A stretch of DNA of 64,000 bases from Jiangella endophytica (GCF_003427025.1 NZ_QVAI01000002.1:496001-560000), one strand, 5' to 3'; shown: positions 35,288-44,958, counted from the first letter of the stretch. The notes: generated by a model not told the origin, from the letters alone. A program made the numbers and translations.

Positions 35288-36479
35288 GCGGGCCGACGGT
35301 GAGGGGGAGCGCGCCGCCGTGGTGGAGGCGGACGTCGTCGGGGGCGCCGTCGGCGAGCCGCAGGTCCGGCAGCTCGCGGGCGACGGCCTCGAGCATGAGT
35401 CGGGCCTCCAGGCGGCCCAGGGAGGCGCCCAGGCAGAAGTGGCTCCCGTAGCCGAACGCGATGTGGCCGGCGACGTCGGTGCGGTGGACGTCGAACGCGT
35501 CGGGGTGGGAGAAGACCTCGGGGTCGCGGTTCGCGCCCCACAGCGACAGGCCGACCCGCTCGAACGCGGGGATCGTGCCGCCGGCGAGGTCGAGCTCGCG
35601 GAACGTGAACCGGGGCGGCACGATCTCGACCGGCCCGCGGTAGCGCAGCGTCTCCTCGACGACCGCGCTCGCCAGCGACGGGTCGCCGCGTAGGTCGCGC
35701 CACTGCTCCGGATGTGTGAGCAGCAGGCGCAGCGCGTTGGTGATGACGTCGACGGTGGTCTCCTGGCCGGCGATCAGCAGCAGCTGCACCATCGCGACCA
35801 GTTCGTCGCGGTCCAGCGCGTCGCCGTCGGCCTCCAGCGCGACGAGCCCCGACAGCAGGTCGTCGCGTGGCTCGGCTCGGCGCCTGGCCGCCAGCTCGTC
35901 GATGTACGCGGCGAACGCCAGCGTGGCCGAGCCGTCGTAGTCCGACGCGGAGACGATCGTCGCCGACCAGTCGCGGAACCGCGCGCGGTCCTCGTCCGGG
36001 ACGCCGACCAGCTGGGCGATGACGTTGACCGGCAACGGGTCGGCCAGGTCGGTGACGGCGTCGAACCGGCCCAGCCGGCGGACGTGCGCGACGAGGTCGG
36101 CCGCGACGCCGGCGATCCAGCCCTCCAGCCGGGCCACCGTGCGGGCCGTGAACGCGGTGCTGACCAGCCGCCGCAGCCGGGTGTGGTCGGGCGGGTCCAG
36201 CGCGATGAGCTGGCGCGACGAGATCCGCTCGGTCTCGCTCGGCGGGTACGGCGACGGCGAGAGGTCCGGCTCCTGGTGCCGGTGCACCTCGTGGCCGATG
36301 TCCGGATGCTGCAGGCCCTCGAGCACGTCGGCGTGCCGCGCGACGATCCAGAACCGGTTGCCGGCGGGGTCGTACTGCGGGACGGGGCCGCCGGCCGCCC
36401 GCACCCGCGCGTAGAACGCGTACGGGTCGCGCCGGGTCTCGGGCTCCCACAGCTCCATCGGCCTGAAGTCGTCGGTCAA
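35274..36479 (-). CDS. cytochrome P450
   Basis: A 401-residue soluble bacterial P450. The I-helix oxygen-binding motif is LLLIAGQETT, the ExxR motif is EETLRYRG, and the heme-binding loop is FGYGSHFCLGASLGRLE with Cys349 as the thiolate ligand. I used the TTG at 36479, which has GGAGGG about 8 nt upstream. No ferredoxin gene is adjacent. It sits among arabinan genes, downstream of the GH127/146 enzyme with a strong terminator between, so a shared function is unlikely. The substrate cannot be inferred. Confidence 0.93.
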   Translation of the reverse strand: MTDDFRPMELWEPETRRDPYAFYARVRAAGGPVPQYDPAGNRFWIVARHADVLEGLQHPDIGHEVHRHQEPDLSPSPYPPSETERISSRQLIALDPPDHTRLRRLVSTAFTARTVARLEGWIAGVAADLVAHVRRLGRFDAVTDLADPLPVNVIAQLVGVPDEDRARFRDWSATIVSASDYDGSATLAFAAYIDELAARRRAEPRDDLLSGLVALEADGDALDRDELVAMVQLLLIAGQETTVDVITNALRLLLTHPEQWRDLRGDPSLASAVVEETLRYRGPVEIVPPRFTFRELDLAGGTIPAFERVGLSLWGANRDPEVFSHPDAFDVHRTDVAGHIAFGYGSHFCLGASLGRLEARLMLEAVARELPDLRLADGAPDDVRLHHGGALPLTVGPPPPS

Positions 36480-36504
36480 GAGTCCCGCCCTCCGGTGCGG
36501 TGGT

Positions 36505-36539
36505 GACCCGCCGGCCGGCCCAGGACCGGCCGGCGGGTC
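36505..36539. terminator. terminator hairpin after the LamG-GH127/146 gene
   Basis: GACCCGCCGGCCGG (36505-36518) and CCGGCCGGCGGGTC (36526-36539) form a perfect 14-bp stem with a 7-nt loop, 10 bp past the minus-strand stop codon. Confidence 0.75.
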
Positions 36540-36549
36540 GCGTCGAACG

Positions 36550-39500
36550 TCAGACTGCCAGCTCGGTCCGCGCGTTCGCGGCGGCCGAGACGACCGTGTC
36601 CTTCTGCTCGTCGGTCAATAGGCCCTTCGCGACGAAGTCCTCGGCGGTCCGGGCGACCGTCGAGACGAACGCGCCGTGGTTCTTGAACGGCGCGTTGTCC
36701 CACACGACGTCCAGGAAGGTCAGGCCGTCGGTGCCCGGCTGCGGGATGCCGGTGACCGGGACGTCATAGCTCGGCAGGCCGTCGTTGCGCTTCACGTTCG
36801 GGACGCCGGTGTCGACACCGCCGAACACGATCGACGGCTCCACCCGGCGGAAGTACGCCGAGTGCGCCTGGGTGTCGCCGACGTACCACGGGCGCAGGTT
36901 GAACCCCTGCGTCGTGAACAGCTGGTCGCCCGCCGGGCTGGTGCCCGCCGCGGTGATCGCCGTGCGCGAGTAGTCGCCGTCCAGCTTGAGGTGCGAGTAC
37001 AGCGTCAGCTCGCGGTACGTGCCGCCGCCGGGGTTGCCGAGGATCGGCAGGAGCAGCGGGCCCCACATGATCGACTGGGTGTCCGGCCGGTCGATGGCCC
37101 GCTCGACCCGGATCCCGAACGGCATCGCGATGTCGACGACGTCGCCCGGCCGCCAGGTGCGGCGCAGCGTCGCGTAGGTGCCCGGGACCGGCGGCTGCAT
37201 CGGCGCCGGCCGGCCGTTGACGCGGACCGTGAAGCCGTTCGTCGCCCAGTCCGGGACGCGCAGCTTCAGGTCGAACAGGCCGCCGCCGCTCTGGATCGTG
37301 ATCCGGGTGCCCTGCTCGCGCGGGAACGCCGTCTCCTGCGAGACCACCAGGCCCTTGTCGGCCCACGTCAGCGTCGACGGCACGAACAGGTTGACCCACA
37401 GCGCCGAGCCGTCGGCGGACTTGAAGTACACCGTGTCCTGGTACTTCGTGTGGTTCTCCACGCCGGTGCCGCCGCAGCAGGTGCCCGAGTTGCCGTACGA
37501 GCGGTTCGCGCCCGGCGTCAGCGGCTGGAAGTAGGTGACCTGCGGGTTGCTCGTCGTGGTCGTGTCGGCCCGCGAGCCGGCGATCTGGTTGAAGATCGCC
37601 CGCTCGTAGTAGTCCATGTACTTCGGGTCCTGCGTGTGGAAGAACAGGTTCCGGGCCAGCTTCGACACGTTGTAGATCGAGCAGGTCTCGGCGCCGCCCT
37701 GGGCGATCGCGTTGGCGATGTTGTCCCGGTTCTGGAACATCTCGATGTTGTTGTTCGAGCCCGGGTAGTTGCCGCCGGTGCCGCCGTGGCTGAACATGCG
37801 ATGCGGGACGATCCAGCCGAAGAAGTGCTCCGCCGCGTCGAAGTAGTCCTGATCGCCGGTCTGCTCGAAGATCCGCAGGTAGCCGGTGAAGTTCGGCACG
37901 TGCATGTTGACGTGCAGCCGCGCCGGCCGGCGGCGGCCGATCTCGCCGGGGTTGGTCACCACCAGGATGTCGCGGTCCTCGACGGCCGCGTCGAAGAGCG
38001 ACTCGCGGTTGTCGAAGCACTTGGCGGTCTCGAGGTGCTTGGAGTCGCCGGTCAGCGCGTAGAGCTCCGGGAAGATCTCGTTGGCGCCGCCGAACTCGCC
38101 GGCGATGTAGGTGTCCCACATGTAATTCAGGTCGCTGCGGGTGATCGGACCGGTGTACTGCGGGTGGTTCTTGTCGCCGACGGTCAGCGCGAGGTGCGCC
38201 CAGTTCGCCATCTTCGTGACGACGTCGAGCGCGGTCTGGTTGCCGGCCAGGTAGTAGGCGTCCAGCAGGCCGCGCATGATCTTGTGCTGGGTGTACCAGG
38301 GCGCCCAGACGTTGGTCTCGAGGTTGCTGCCGTAGACGGCGAAGCGCGGCGGCGCCAGGCGGATGACGGCGTCCTCCGGGATCGCGCCCAGGTAACCGGG
38401 GTAGACCGGCTTCCAGAGCGGCTGGTCGCCACTGGGCACCGGCACGATGCCCGCGGCGCGGCCGTTCGGCGAGGCGTCGAGCAGCGAGGCGCCGTCGGCC
38501 TCGTCGGCCCGGTACCAGGCGATGTTGCCGCCGCCGGTGGTGCCCGCCGCGGAGCTCTGCAGCGACTGGAGCTCGGCCACGCTCAGCGCGCGGTCGAAGA
38601 TGTGGAACTCGTCGATGCTGCCGTTGAGCATCGGGTCGCCGTACTGCGAGCGGCCGATCCAGACGTTGCCGGGCACGCCCAGGGACGTCGGGTTGAGCGT
38701 CATGGTGGTGTTCGTGCCGGCCACGGCTCCGTTGACGTACAGCGTGCCGACGGTGCCGGCGAGGGTCACGGCGAGGTGCACCCACTGGCCGGTCGGGATC
38801 TGGGCCGTGCCGTTGATCTGCTGCTCGCCGCCGCTGCCGCTCACCGTGATGGCGAAACGGGGCAGGTTGCCGCTGGCGCGGGCGGTCAGGAACATGTTGG
38901 CGGTGGTGCCGGTGCCGAAGTCGAAGACCCGGCTCCAGCTCTGCGCCGCGGCGAGGTTGACCCAGGTCGCGACTGTGAAGTCGGTGAGCTGCGAGACCGC
39001 CTCCTGGGGCAGCCGCACGTACTGGGCGTTGCTGTCGCCGTTGAGCCGCAGGGCGTTGCCGAAGCGGCCCGGCACGCGGCCGATGACCGGCTCCTCGGGC
39101 TCCTCCGGCTCCTCGCCCGGGTCGCCCATGCGCGCGGTGATGGCGGCCTGGCACGCGGCGAGCTCGGTGACCATCCAGTCCAGCTTGGTCTTGAAGACCT
39201 GCTCGCCGCCGTCGGCGTAGGCCTGGGCGAGGGCGCTCAGATAGTGGCCGGCCCAGTGCCCGCTCAGCAGGCCGCCGTTCTCCCAGCCGCCGGGGTTGGA
39301 CACGCCGGCGGGGTTCGGCCGGCCGGCCTGGTTGTTGAAGAGCACGAGGAAGCGCCGCTCGTCGAACGTCTGCAGGAACGCCTTCATCCGGTCGCGCTTC
39401 TCCTGCAGCAGACCCGATCCCAGGTGGACGTCGTTCGGACTGAACGGCCGCACCGGGGTGTTGCTGCCGGCGCCGACGTACGGCGCCCCGCCCGTCGCGG

Positions 39501-39633
39501 CGGCGGCCGCGCCGTTGGACTGGGTCGCCGCGGCGGCAGCGGGGACGGCCGTCGGTGCGGCGACCATGGCCGCGCCGATGGCGGAGGCGCGCACGAACGT
39601 GCGGCGGCTCAGGCCTGGCTTCTCGATTGTCAT
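36550..39633 (-). CDS. Tat-exported GH127/GH146-type beta-L-arabinofuranosidase interrupted by a LamG domain
   Basis: A 1027-residue enzyme. A twin-arginine signal (SRRTFVRAS, residues 9-17) implies folded export. The catalytic barrel starts at about residue 63 (RPFSPNDVHLGSGLLQEKRDRMKAFLQ). It is interrupted after about 168 by an acidic linker and a LamG/concanavalin-like domain (about 183-400: FGNALRLNGD, DFTVATWVNLA, GSIDEFHIFDRALS), and resumes at YPGYLGAIPEDAVIRL. Zinc-site residues are Glu649-x-Cys651 and the Cys719-Cys720 pair. ATG 39633 was preferred to ATG 39651, since AAGGGA lies upstream of it. A LacI-type operator sits 66 bp upstream. Confidence 0.88.
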   Translation of the reverse strand: MTIEKPGLSRRTFVRASAIGAAMVAAPTAVPAAAAATQSNGAAAAATGGAPYVGAGSNTPVRPFSPNDVHLGSGLLQEKRDRMKAFLQTFDERRFLVLFNNQAGRPNPAGVSNPGGWENGGLLSGHWAGHYLSALAQAYADGGEQVFKTKLDWMVTELAACQAAITARMGDPGEEPEEPEEPVIGRVPGRFGNALRLNGDSNAQYVRLPQEAVSQLTDFTVATWVNLAAAQSWSRVFDFGTGTTANMFLTARASGNLPRFAITVSGSGGEQQINGTAQIPTGQWVHLAVTLAGTVGTLYVNGAVAGTNTTMTLNPTSLGVPGNVWIGRSQYGDPMLNGSIDEFHIFDRALSVAELQSLQSSAAGTTGGGNIAWYRADEADGASLLDASPNGRAAGIVPVPSGDQPLWKPVYPGYLGAIPEDAVIRLAPPRFAVYGSNLETNVWAPWYTQHKIMRGLLDAYYLAGNQTALDVVTKMANWAHLALTVGDKNHPQYTGPITRSDLNYMWDTYIAGEFGGANEIFPELYALTGDSKHLETAKCFDNRESLFDAAVEDRDILVVTNPGEIGRRRPARLHVNMHVPNFTGYLRIFEQTGDQDYFDAAEHFFGWIVPHRMFSHGGTGGNYPGSNNNIEMFQNRDNIANAIAQGGAETCSIYNVSKLARNLFFHTQDPKYMDYYERAIFNQIAGSRADTTTTSNPQVTYFQPLTPGANRSYGNSGTCCGGTGVENHTKYQDTVYFKSADGSALWVNLFVPSTLTWADKGLVVSQETAFPREQGTRITIQSGGGLFDLKLRVPDWATNGFTVRVNGRPAPMQPPVPGTYATLRRTWRPGDVVDIAMPFGIRVERAIDRPDTQSIMWGPLLLPILGNPGGGTYRELTLYSHLKLDGDYSRTAITAAGTSPAGDQLFTTQGFNLRPWYVGDTQAHSAYFRRVEPSIVFGGVDTGVPNVKRNDGLPSYDVPVTGIPQPGTDGLTFLDVVWDNAPFKNHGAFVSTVARTAEDFVAKGLLTDEQKDTVVSAAANARTELAV

Positions 39634-39698
39634 GCTCGGTCTTCCCTTCATTGCGAGATCGGCAGTGGACGGGATCCGTGAACACCCTGGTCAGCGGG

Positions 39699-39712
39699 TG
39701 TTAACGGTAACA
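39699..39712. promoter_or_regulatory. arabinose-regulon operator, site 3
   Basis: TGTTAACGGTAACA, near-perfect palindrome, 66 bp upstream of the LamG-GH127/146 start codon. Confidence 0.65.
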
Positions 39713-39828
39713 ATGTGCGGCGGTCGTCCCCCTGTCTCGCACCGTTGCCCGGGTGCGGCGGGTGGATGGTGGTGGGTGCCCGATGCGACGGCCGCTGCGG
39801 CAGGCGTCGATGAGTCGGTAAGTACTAT

Positions 39829-39852
39829 GCCACATTTGACATGAAATGTGGC
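39829..39852. promoter_or_regulatory. short hairpin in the 358-bp gap upstream of the exported enzyme
   Basis: GCCACATTT (39829-39837) and AAATGTGGC (39844-39852) are perfect complements around 6 nt. The segment is AT-rich compared with its surroundings. With operator site 3 and the terminator at 39926 it accounts for the recognisable content of 39634-39991. Confidence 0.45.
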
Positions 39853-39925
39853 GGGTGTCTCAGTGGTGGGGGCGATCGGTCGGCCGGCCGCGGGTCAGCG
39901 CGGCCCCGCCGCCCCGTCGATCATG

Positions 39926-39965
39926 GAGAAACGCCCCTTCAAGGCGCTGGACAGGGGCGTCTCTC
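39926..39965. terminator. terminator of the ara operon
   Basis: GAGAAACGCCCCT (39926-39938) pairs with AGGGGCGTCTCTC (39953-39965) except for one mismatch, 26 bp past the araA stop codon. Confidence 0.7.
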
Positions 39966-39991
39966 CGTGGTCGACCGCGGTGCGGGGAGGG

Positions 39992-41500
39992 TCAGAAGCC
40001 CTGGGCCAGGCGGTGGTATGCCTGGTTCCAGCGCAGCTCCTTGGCGAACTGACGAGTCGTGGTGTCGGCGTCGATGACCAGCAGCTCGGTGCGGACCATG
40101 TCGGAGAACAGCGACAGCACGTCCGACCCGACCGACTGCGACAGCACGGTGTGGTGCGGGCCGCCGGCGGTCAGCCAGGCCTCGGCCGACGTCGACAGGC
40201 TCGGCCGCGGCTTCCACACGGCCCGGGCCACGGGCAGGTTCGGCAGCGGCTCGTCCGGCGCCACGACGTCGATCTCGTTGGCCACCAGCCGGAGCCGCTC
40301 GCCGACGTCGGCCAGCCCGACCACGACGGCCGGTCCGGGCGCCGCGTCGAACACCAGCCGCACCGGGTCCTCACGGTCGCCGATGCCCAGCGGGTGGATC
40401 TCGCACGACGGCGTCGTCGCCGCGATGGACGGGCAGACCTCCAGCATGTGCGCGCCGAGGATCTTCGGCTCGCCGGGCCCGAAGTGGTACGTGTAGTCCT
40501 CCATGAACGACGTGCCGCCCGGCAGCCCGGCCGCCATCGTCTTGACGGTCCGCAGCAGCACCGAGGTCTTCCAGTCGCCCTCGCCGCCGAAGCCGTAGCC
40601 GTCGGCCATCAGCCGCTGCACCGCCAGGCCCGGCAGTTGGCGCAGCCCGCCGAGGTCCTCGAAGTTCGTGGTGAACGCGCGGAACCCGCCGTCGGTGAGG
40701 AACGTGCGCAGGCCGGCCTCGATGCGGGCGGCGTAGCGCAGCGACTCGCGCCGGTCGCCGTCCTTGCGCAGCTCAGGCACCAGGTCGTAGGCGTCGTCGT
40801 ACTCCGCCACCAGCGCGTCGACCTCCGCGTCACCGGCGGCGTCGACGACCGCGACCAGGTCGTTGACGCCGTAGGTGTTGACCGAGACGCCCAGCCGCAG
40901 CTGCGCCTCGACCTTGTCGCCCTCGGTGACCGCGACGTCGCGCATGTTGTCGCCGAACCGGGCCAGCCGCAGCGAGTGCACCTCCGCGTAGCCGATCGCG
41001 GCGCGCACCCAGTCGGCCACCCGGCTCACGACGACGGGGTCGCTGACGTGCCCGGCGACGGTCGAGCGGGAGACGCCGAGCCGGGACTGGATGTAGCCGA
41101 ACTCGCGGTCGCCGTGCGCGGCCTGGTTGAGGTTCATGAAGTCCATGTCGAGCTCGGCCCACGGCAGTGACCGGTTCGCCTGGGTGTGCAGGTGCAGCAG
41201 CGGCGTGCGCAGCGCGTCCAAGCCGGCGATCCACATCTTCGCCGGCGAGAACGTGTGCATCCACGCGATCAGGCCCACGCAGGCGTCGTCGGCGTTCGCC
41301 TCGAGGGCGACGCGGCGGATCGCGTCGGACGAGGTGAGCACCGGCTTCCACACCACGCGCACCGGGATGCCGCCGGCCTCGTCGAGCGCACGGGCGACCG
41401 CCTGGGACTGCTCGGCCACCTGCCGCAGCGCGTCGTCGCCGTACAGCCCCTGGCTCCCGGTCAGGAACCAGATCTCGCGCTGACCGAACACGTCGTCCAT
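39992..41500 (-). CDS. araA: L-arabinose isomerase
   Basis: A 502-residue enzyme interconverting L-arabinose and L-ribulose in the cytosol with a divalent metal. The N-terminus [26 protein letters not shown] and the conserved [17 protein letters not shown] and [27 protein letters not shown] blocks identify it without ambiguity. ATG 41500 has GGAG 6 nt upstream; ATG 41506 would abut the ribosome binding site. It is the last gene of lacI-araB-araD-araA, 13 bp after araD. Confidence 0.97.
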   Translation of the reverse strand: MDDVFGQREIWFLTGSQGLYGDDALRQVAEQSQAVARALDEAGGIPVRVVWKPVLTSSDAIRRVALEANADDACVGLIAWMHTFSPAKMWIAGLDALRTPLLHLHTQANRSLPWAELDMDFMNLNQAAHGDREFGYIQSRLGVSRSTVAGHVSDPVVVSRVADWVRAAIGYAEVHSLRLARFGDNMRDVAVTEGDKVEAQLRLGVSVNTYGVNDLVAVVDAAGDAEVDALVAEYDDAYDLVPELRKDGDRRESLRYAARIEAGLRTFLTDGGFRAFTTNFEDLGGLRQLPGLAVQRLMADGYGFGGEGDWKTSVLLRTVKTMAAGLPGGTSFMEDYTYHFGPGEPKILGAHMLEVCPSIAATTPSCEIHPLGIGDREDPVRLVFDAAPGPAVVVGLADVGERLRLVANEIDVVAPDEPLPNLPVARAVWKPRPSLSTSAEAWLTAGGPHHTVLSQSVGSDVLSLFSDMVRTELLVIDADTTTRQFAKELRWNQAYHRLAQGF

Positions 41501-41513
41501 CGTCATCTCCTCA

Positions 41514-42167
41514 TCACTGCCCGTAGACGTTCTGGTACCGGTGGTAGAGCCGGTCGATGTCCTCCGCCGGGATCGGCACCGGCGCGCCGAGCTGCCGGGT
41601 GATGTGCACCGTCCTGGCGACGTCCTCGCACATCACCGCGGCCTTGACGGCGGCGCGGGCGTCCTTGCCGATGGTGAACACGCCGTGGTTCTGCATCAGC
41701 ACGGCCGGCGAGCGGTGCCCGGTCAGCGTCTCGACGATGCCGCGGCCGATCGACTCGTCGCCGATCAGCGCGAACGGGCCGACCGGGATCTCGCCGCCGA
41801 ACTCGTCGGCCATCGCCGTGAGGACGCACGGGATCGGCTCGGCCCGCGCGGCCCACGCCGTCGCGTACGTCGAGTGCGTGTGCACCTGACCGCCGACCTC
41901 GGGCATGTTCCGGTAGACGTAGGCGTGCGCGTCGGTGTCGCTGGACGGCGAGAACTCGCCGTCGACCAGCTTGCCGTCGAGGTCGCAGACGACCATCGAC
42001 TCCGGTGTCAGGTTCTCGTAGGACACCCCGGACGGCTTGATGACGAACAGGTCCTCGCCCGGCACCCGGCCGGACACGTTGCCCGACGTCCAGGTGACCA
42101 GGTGGTTGCGGGTCAGCTCGGCGTGCAGGTCGCAGACCGCGCGCCGCAGCGCGTCGATGGTGGTCAT
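41514..42167 (-). CDS. araD: L-ribulose-5-phosphate 4-epimerase
   Basis: A 217-residue class II aldolase-fold enzyme making D-xylulose 5-phosphate. Zinc ligands lie in [12 protein letters not shown] and in QNHGVFTIG, and the phosphate-binding TSGNVSGRV and [11 protein letters not shown] are present. The ATG at 42167 overlaps the araB stop as ATGA, indicating translational coupling. Confidence 0.95.
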   Translation of the reverse strand: MTTIDALRRAVCDLHAELTRNHLVTWTSGNVSGRVPGEDLFVIKPSGVSYENLTPESMVVCDLDGKLVDGEFSPSSDTDAHAYVYRNMPEVGGQVHTHSTYATAWAARAEPIPCVLTAMADEFGGEIPVGPFALIGDESIGRGIVETLTGHRSPAVLMQNHGVFTIGKDARAAVKAAVMCEDVARTVHITRQLGAPVPIPAEDIDRLYHRYQNVYGQ

Positions 42168-43834
42168 CGGGTCACCGCCGCGCGCTTGATCGCCCGGAGC
42201 CGGTGCATGACGTCGTTGCCGCCGCGGCCGAAGTGGTCGTGCAGCGTGACGTACTCGGCGTAGAGCGCGTCGTAGGCCTTCGCGTTGTCCGGGTCGGGCC
42301 GGTAGACGCCGCGTTCGACGTTGCCCATCGCGGCCGCGCCCGCTCGCACGTCGGCGTAGGCGCCGGCGGCGACCGCGGCGTGGATGGCCGAGCCGAGCGC
42401 CGGGCCCTGCTCGGACCCGATGACGCTCAACGGAAGCCCGGTGACGTCCGCGTAGATCTGCATGATCAGGCGGTTCTTCAGCAGCCCGCCGGCGATGATC
42501 AGCTCGGTGACCGGCACGCCGGAGCTGTTGAAGGTGTCGATGATGGTGCGGGTGCCGAACGCCGTCGCCTCGATCAGCGCGCGGTAGACGTCCTCGGGCT
42601 TCGTCGCGAGCGTCTGGCCGACGACGACGCCGGACAGCTCGTGGTCGACCAGCACCGAGCGGTTGCCGCTGTGCCAGTCGAGTGCGACCAGCCCGTGCTC
42701 GCCGACGCGCTGGGCGGCGGCCAGCTCGGTCAGGTACTCGTGGACGCTCTGGCCGCGCTGGGCGGCCTCGGCGGCGTAGTTCGCGGGGACCGAGCTGTCG
42801 ACGAACCAGCCGAAGATGTCGCCGACGCCGCTCTGCCCGGCCTCGTAGCCCTGCAGGCCGGCGATGATGCCGCCGTCGACGACGCCGCACATGCCCGGCA
42901 CCTCGCGCAGCACGTCGCCGTTCATGACGTGGCAGGTGGACGTGCCCATGATCGCGACCATCTGACCCGGCTCGACCGCCTGCGCGGCCGGCGCCGTCAC
43001 GTGCGCGTCGACGTTGCCGACCGCGACCGCGATGCCCTCGGGCAGCCCCGTCCAGGCCGCCGCCCGCGCCGTCAGCCCGCCGGCGCGGTCGCCGAGCTGG
43101 CCGATCGGCTGGTCCAGCTTGTCGTCGACGAACCCGGCGAACTCCGGGTTCAGCGCCGCCAGGAACTCGCGCGACGGATAGCCGCCGTCCTGGCGGATGC
43201 CCTTGTAGCCCGCGGTGCAGGCGTTGCGGACGTAGCTGCCGCAGAGCTGCCAGACGATCCAGTCGGCGGCCTCGACCCAGCGCTCGGTGGCCGCGTAGAG
43301 CTCCGGGTCCTCCTCGAGCAGCTGCAGGCCCTTGGCGAACTCCCACTCCGAGGAGATCAGCCCGCCGTAGCGCGGCAGCCACGCCTCGCCGCGCTCGGCC
43401 GCCAGCGCGTTGATGCGGTCGGCGTGCGGCTGGGCGGCGTGGTGCTTCCACAGCTTCACGTAGGCGTGCCTGCGCCCGGCGAACTGCGGCAGCTCGTTGA
43501 GCGGCGTGCCGTCGGCCAGCGTCGGGACCATCGTGCACGCGGTGAAGTCGGTGGCGATGCCGATGACGTTCGCGGGATCGACGCCGGCCTCGGCGAGCGC
43601 CTGCGGCACCGCGGTCCTCAGTACGTCGATGTAGTCGGACGGGACCTGCAGCGCCCAGTCCGGCGGCAGCTTCTCGCCGGTGCCGGGCAGCTCGCCGTCG
43701 ACGACGCCGTGCGTGTACGCGTGGACGGCGCTGCCGAGCTCCGCGCCGTCGGAGACGCGGACCACGACGGCCCGGCCGGACAGCGTTCCGTAGTCGACGC
43801 CGACGACGACGGCGTCGTCGTTGTTATCGCTCAC
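42164..43834 (-). CDS. araB: ribulokinase
   Basis: A 556-residue FGGY-family kinase that phosphorylates L-ribulose. The N-terminal ATPase-fold block is VVGVDYGTLSGRAVVVRV, followed by the substrate loop NVIGIATDFTACTMVP, and the C-terminal FGGY signature appears at ATAFGTRTIIDTFNSSGVPVTELIIAGGLLKN. It starts with GTG 43834. An operator-like palindrome covers this start codon, so repressor binding could block transcription or early elongation. Confidence 0.96.
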   Translation of the reverse strand: MSDNNDDAVVVGVDYGTLSGRAVVVRVSDGAELGSAVHAYTHGVVDGELPGTGEKLPPDWALQVPSDYIDVLRTAVPQALAEAGVDPANVIGIATDFTACTMVPTLADGTPLNELPQFAGRRHAYVKLWKHHAAQPHADRINALAAERGEAWLPRYGGLISSEWEFAKGLQLLEEDPELYAATERWVEAADWIVWQLCGSYVRNACTAGYKGIRQDGGYPSREFLAALNPEFAGFVDDKLDQPIGQLGDRAGGLTARAAAWTGLPEGIAVAVGNVDAHVTAPAAQAVEPGQMVAIMGTSTCHVMNGDVLREVPGMCGVVDGGIIAGLQGYEAGQSGVGDIFGWFVDSSVPANYAAEAAQRGQSVHEYLTELAAAQRVGEHGLVALDWHSGNRSVLVDHELSGVVVGQTLATKPEDVYRALIEATAFGTRTIIDTFNSSGVPVTELIIAGGLLKNRLIMQIYADVTGLPLSVIGSEQGPALGSAIHAAVAAGAYADVRAGAAAMGNVERGVYRPDPDNAKAYDALYAEYVTLHDHFGRGGNDVMHRLRAIKRAAVTR

Positions 43835-43835
43835 A
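43822..43835. promoter_or_regulatory. arabinose-regulon operator, site 4, covering the araB start codon
   Basis: On the minus strand TGTGAGCGATAACA fits the TGTnAnCGnTnACA pattern and includes the GTG start of araB (43832-43834). It lies 42 bp after the stop of the lacI-type gene. Confidence 0.5.
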
Positions 43836-43876
43836 AGTGACTCCCTGGTGCGGTATGGGGCGGCGGATCGGCCTGA

Positions 43877-44911
43877 TCAGGTGCTGGCGGGTGGGGCGGT
43901 GCTGGCGCGGGCGACGAGGACCGGAGACACGACGATGCGCTCGGTCTCCGGCCGCGGCCCGGTCTCGATGAGGTCGAGCAGCAGCGCGATGCTCTTGCGG
44001 CCGACCTCGGCGAAATCCTGCCGGACGGTGGTCAGCGGCGGGGTCAGGAACTCCGCCTCAGGGATGTCGTCGAACCCGACGATGCTGACGTCCTGCGGCA
44101 CCCGGACGCCGGCCTCGTGCAGCGCGCGGAGCAGGCCGAGCGCCATCTGGTCGTTCGAGACGAAGATCGCGCTCGCCCGGCCCGAGCGGGCGTCGTCGGC
44201 GATACGCAGGCCCGCCTCGTAACCCGACCGCGGGCTCCAGTCGCCCTCGACGACCGGCGGGATTTCGACGCCGGCCGCCTCGAGGGTGGCGCGCCAGCCG
44301 CGCTTGCGGCCCTCGGCCTCCAGCCAGTCGACCGGCCCCGCGACGTGCCAGACCGTGCGGTGCCCGAGGTCGAGCAGGTGCCGCGTCGCGAGTTCGGCGC
44401 CATGGACCTGGTCGACGGCGACCACCGGCATGCCGTCGGCCTCGCCGCCCTCGACCGCCACCACCGGCACGTTGCCCTGCAGTGCGGAGACGGCGGCCGC
44501 GGCCTCGACCTGCGGCGCGATGGCGATCAACCCGTCGACCGCCTGCGCGGCGAGGTAGTCCAGCGCCTCACCGACCGTCTTGCGGTTGATGGTCTTCAGG
44601 CTGACGATGCTGATGAAGTACCCGGCGTCGCGGGCCGCCTGCTCGAGGCCGAACAGCGTGCTGGCCGGGCCGTACAGCGTGGTGTCGAACGCGACCACGC
44701 CGAGCGTGTTGGTGCGCCGGGTGACGAGCGCGCGGGCGGACAGGTTGCGGCGGTAGCCGAGCTCCTCGATGGCCGCGAGGACGCGGTCGCGGGTGGCCGG
44801 GCGGACGTTGGGGTGGTGGTTCAGGACGCGGGACACCGTCTGGTGCGAGACGCCCGCGATGCGCGCGACGTCGGCCATGACCGGGCTCCGGCCGGCCGCT
44901 CCATGCGTCAT
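43877..44911 (-). CDS. LacI-family repressor of the arabinose genes
   Basis: A 344-residue regulator. The HTH is VMADVARIAGVSHQTVSRVLNHHPNVRPATRDRVLAAIEELGYRRN with the hinge at SARALVTRRTNTLGVV. The sugar-binding part ends SIVGFDDIPEAEFLTPPLTTVRQDFAEVGRKSIALLLD. GAGGT lies just before the ATG at 44911. It is the first gene of the araBDA transcription unit and has an operator 34 bp upstream, implying autoregulation. It is the most likely protein to bind the five related palindromes. Confidence 0.92.
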   Translation of the reverse strand: MTHGAAGRSPVMADVARIAGVSHQTVSRVLNHHPNVRPATRDRVLAAIEELGYRRNLSARALVTRRTNTLGVVAFDTTLYGPASTLFGLEQAARDAGYFISIVSLKTINRKTVGEALDYLAAQAVDGLIAIAPQVEAAAAVSALQGNVPVVAVEGGEADGMPVVAVDQVHGAELATRHLLDLGHRTVWHVAGPVDWLEAEGRKRGWRATLEAAGVEIPPVVEGDWSPRSGYEAGLRIADDARSGRASAIFVSNDQMALGLLRALHEAGVRVPQDVSIVGFDDIPEAEFLTPPLTTVRQDFAEVGRKSIALLLDLIETGPRPETERIVVSPVLVARASTAPPAST

Positions 44912-44944
44912 GCTCACCTCGCCCCCACTTGGTCGGCAGTGTGC

Positions 44945-44958
44945 TGTGAACGTTAACA
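44945..44958. promoter_or_regulatory. arabinose-regulon operator, site 5
   Basis: TGTGAACGTTAACA, upstream of the lacI-araBDA unit; differs from site 1 at one position. Confidence 0.65.
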
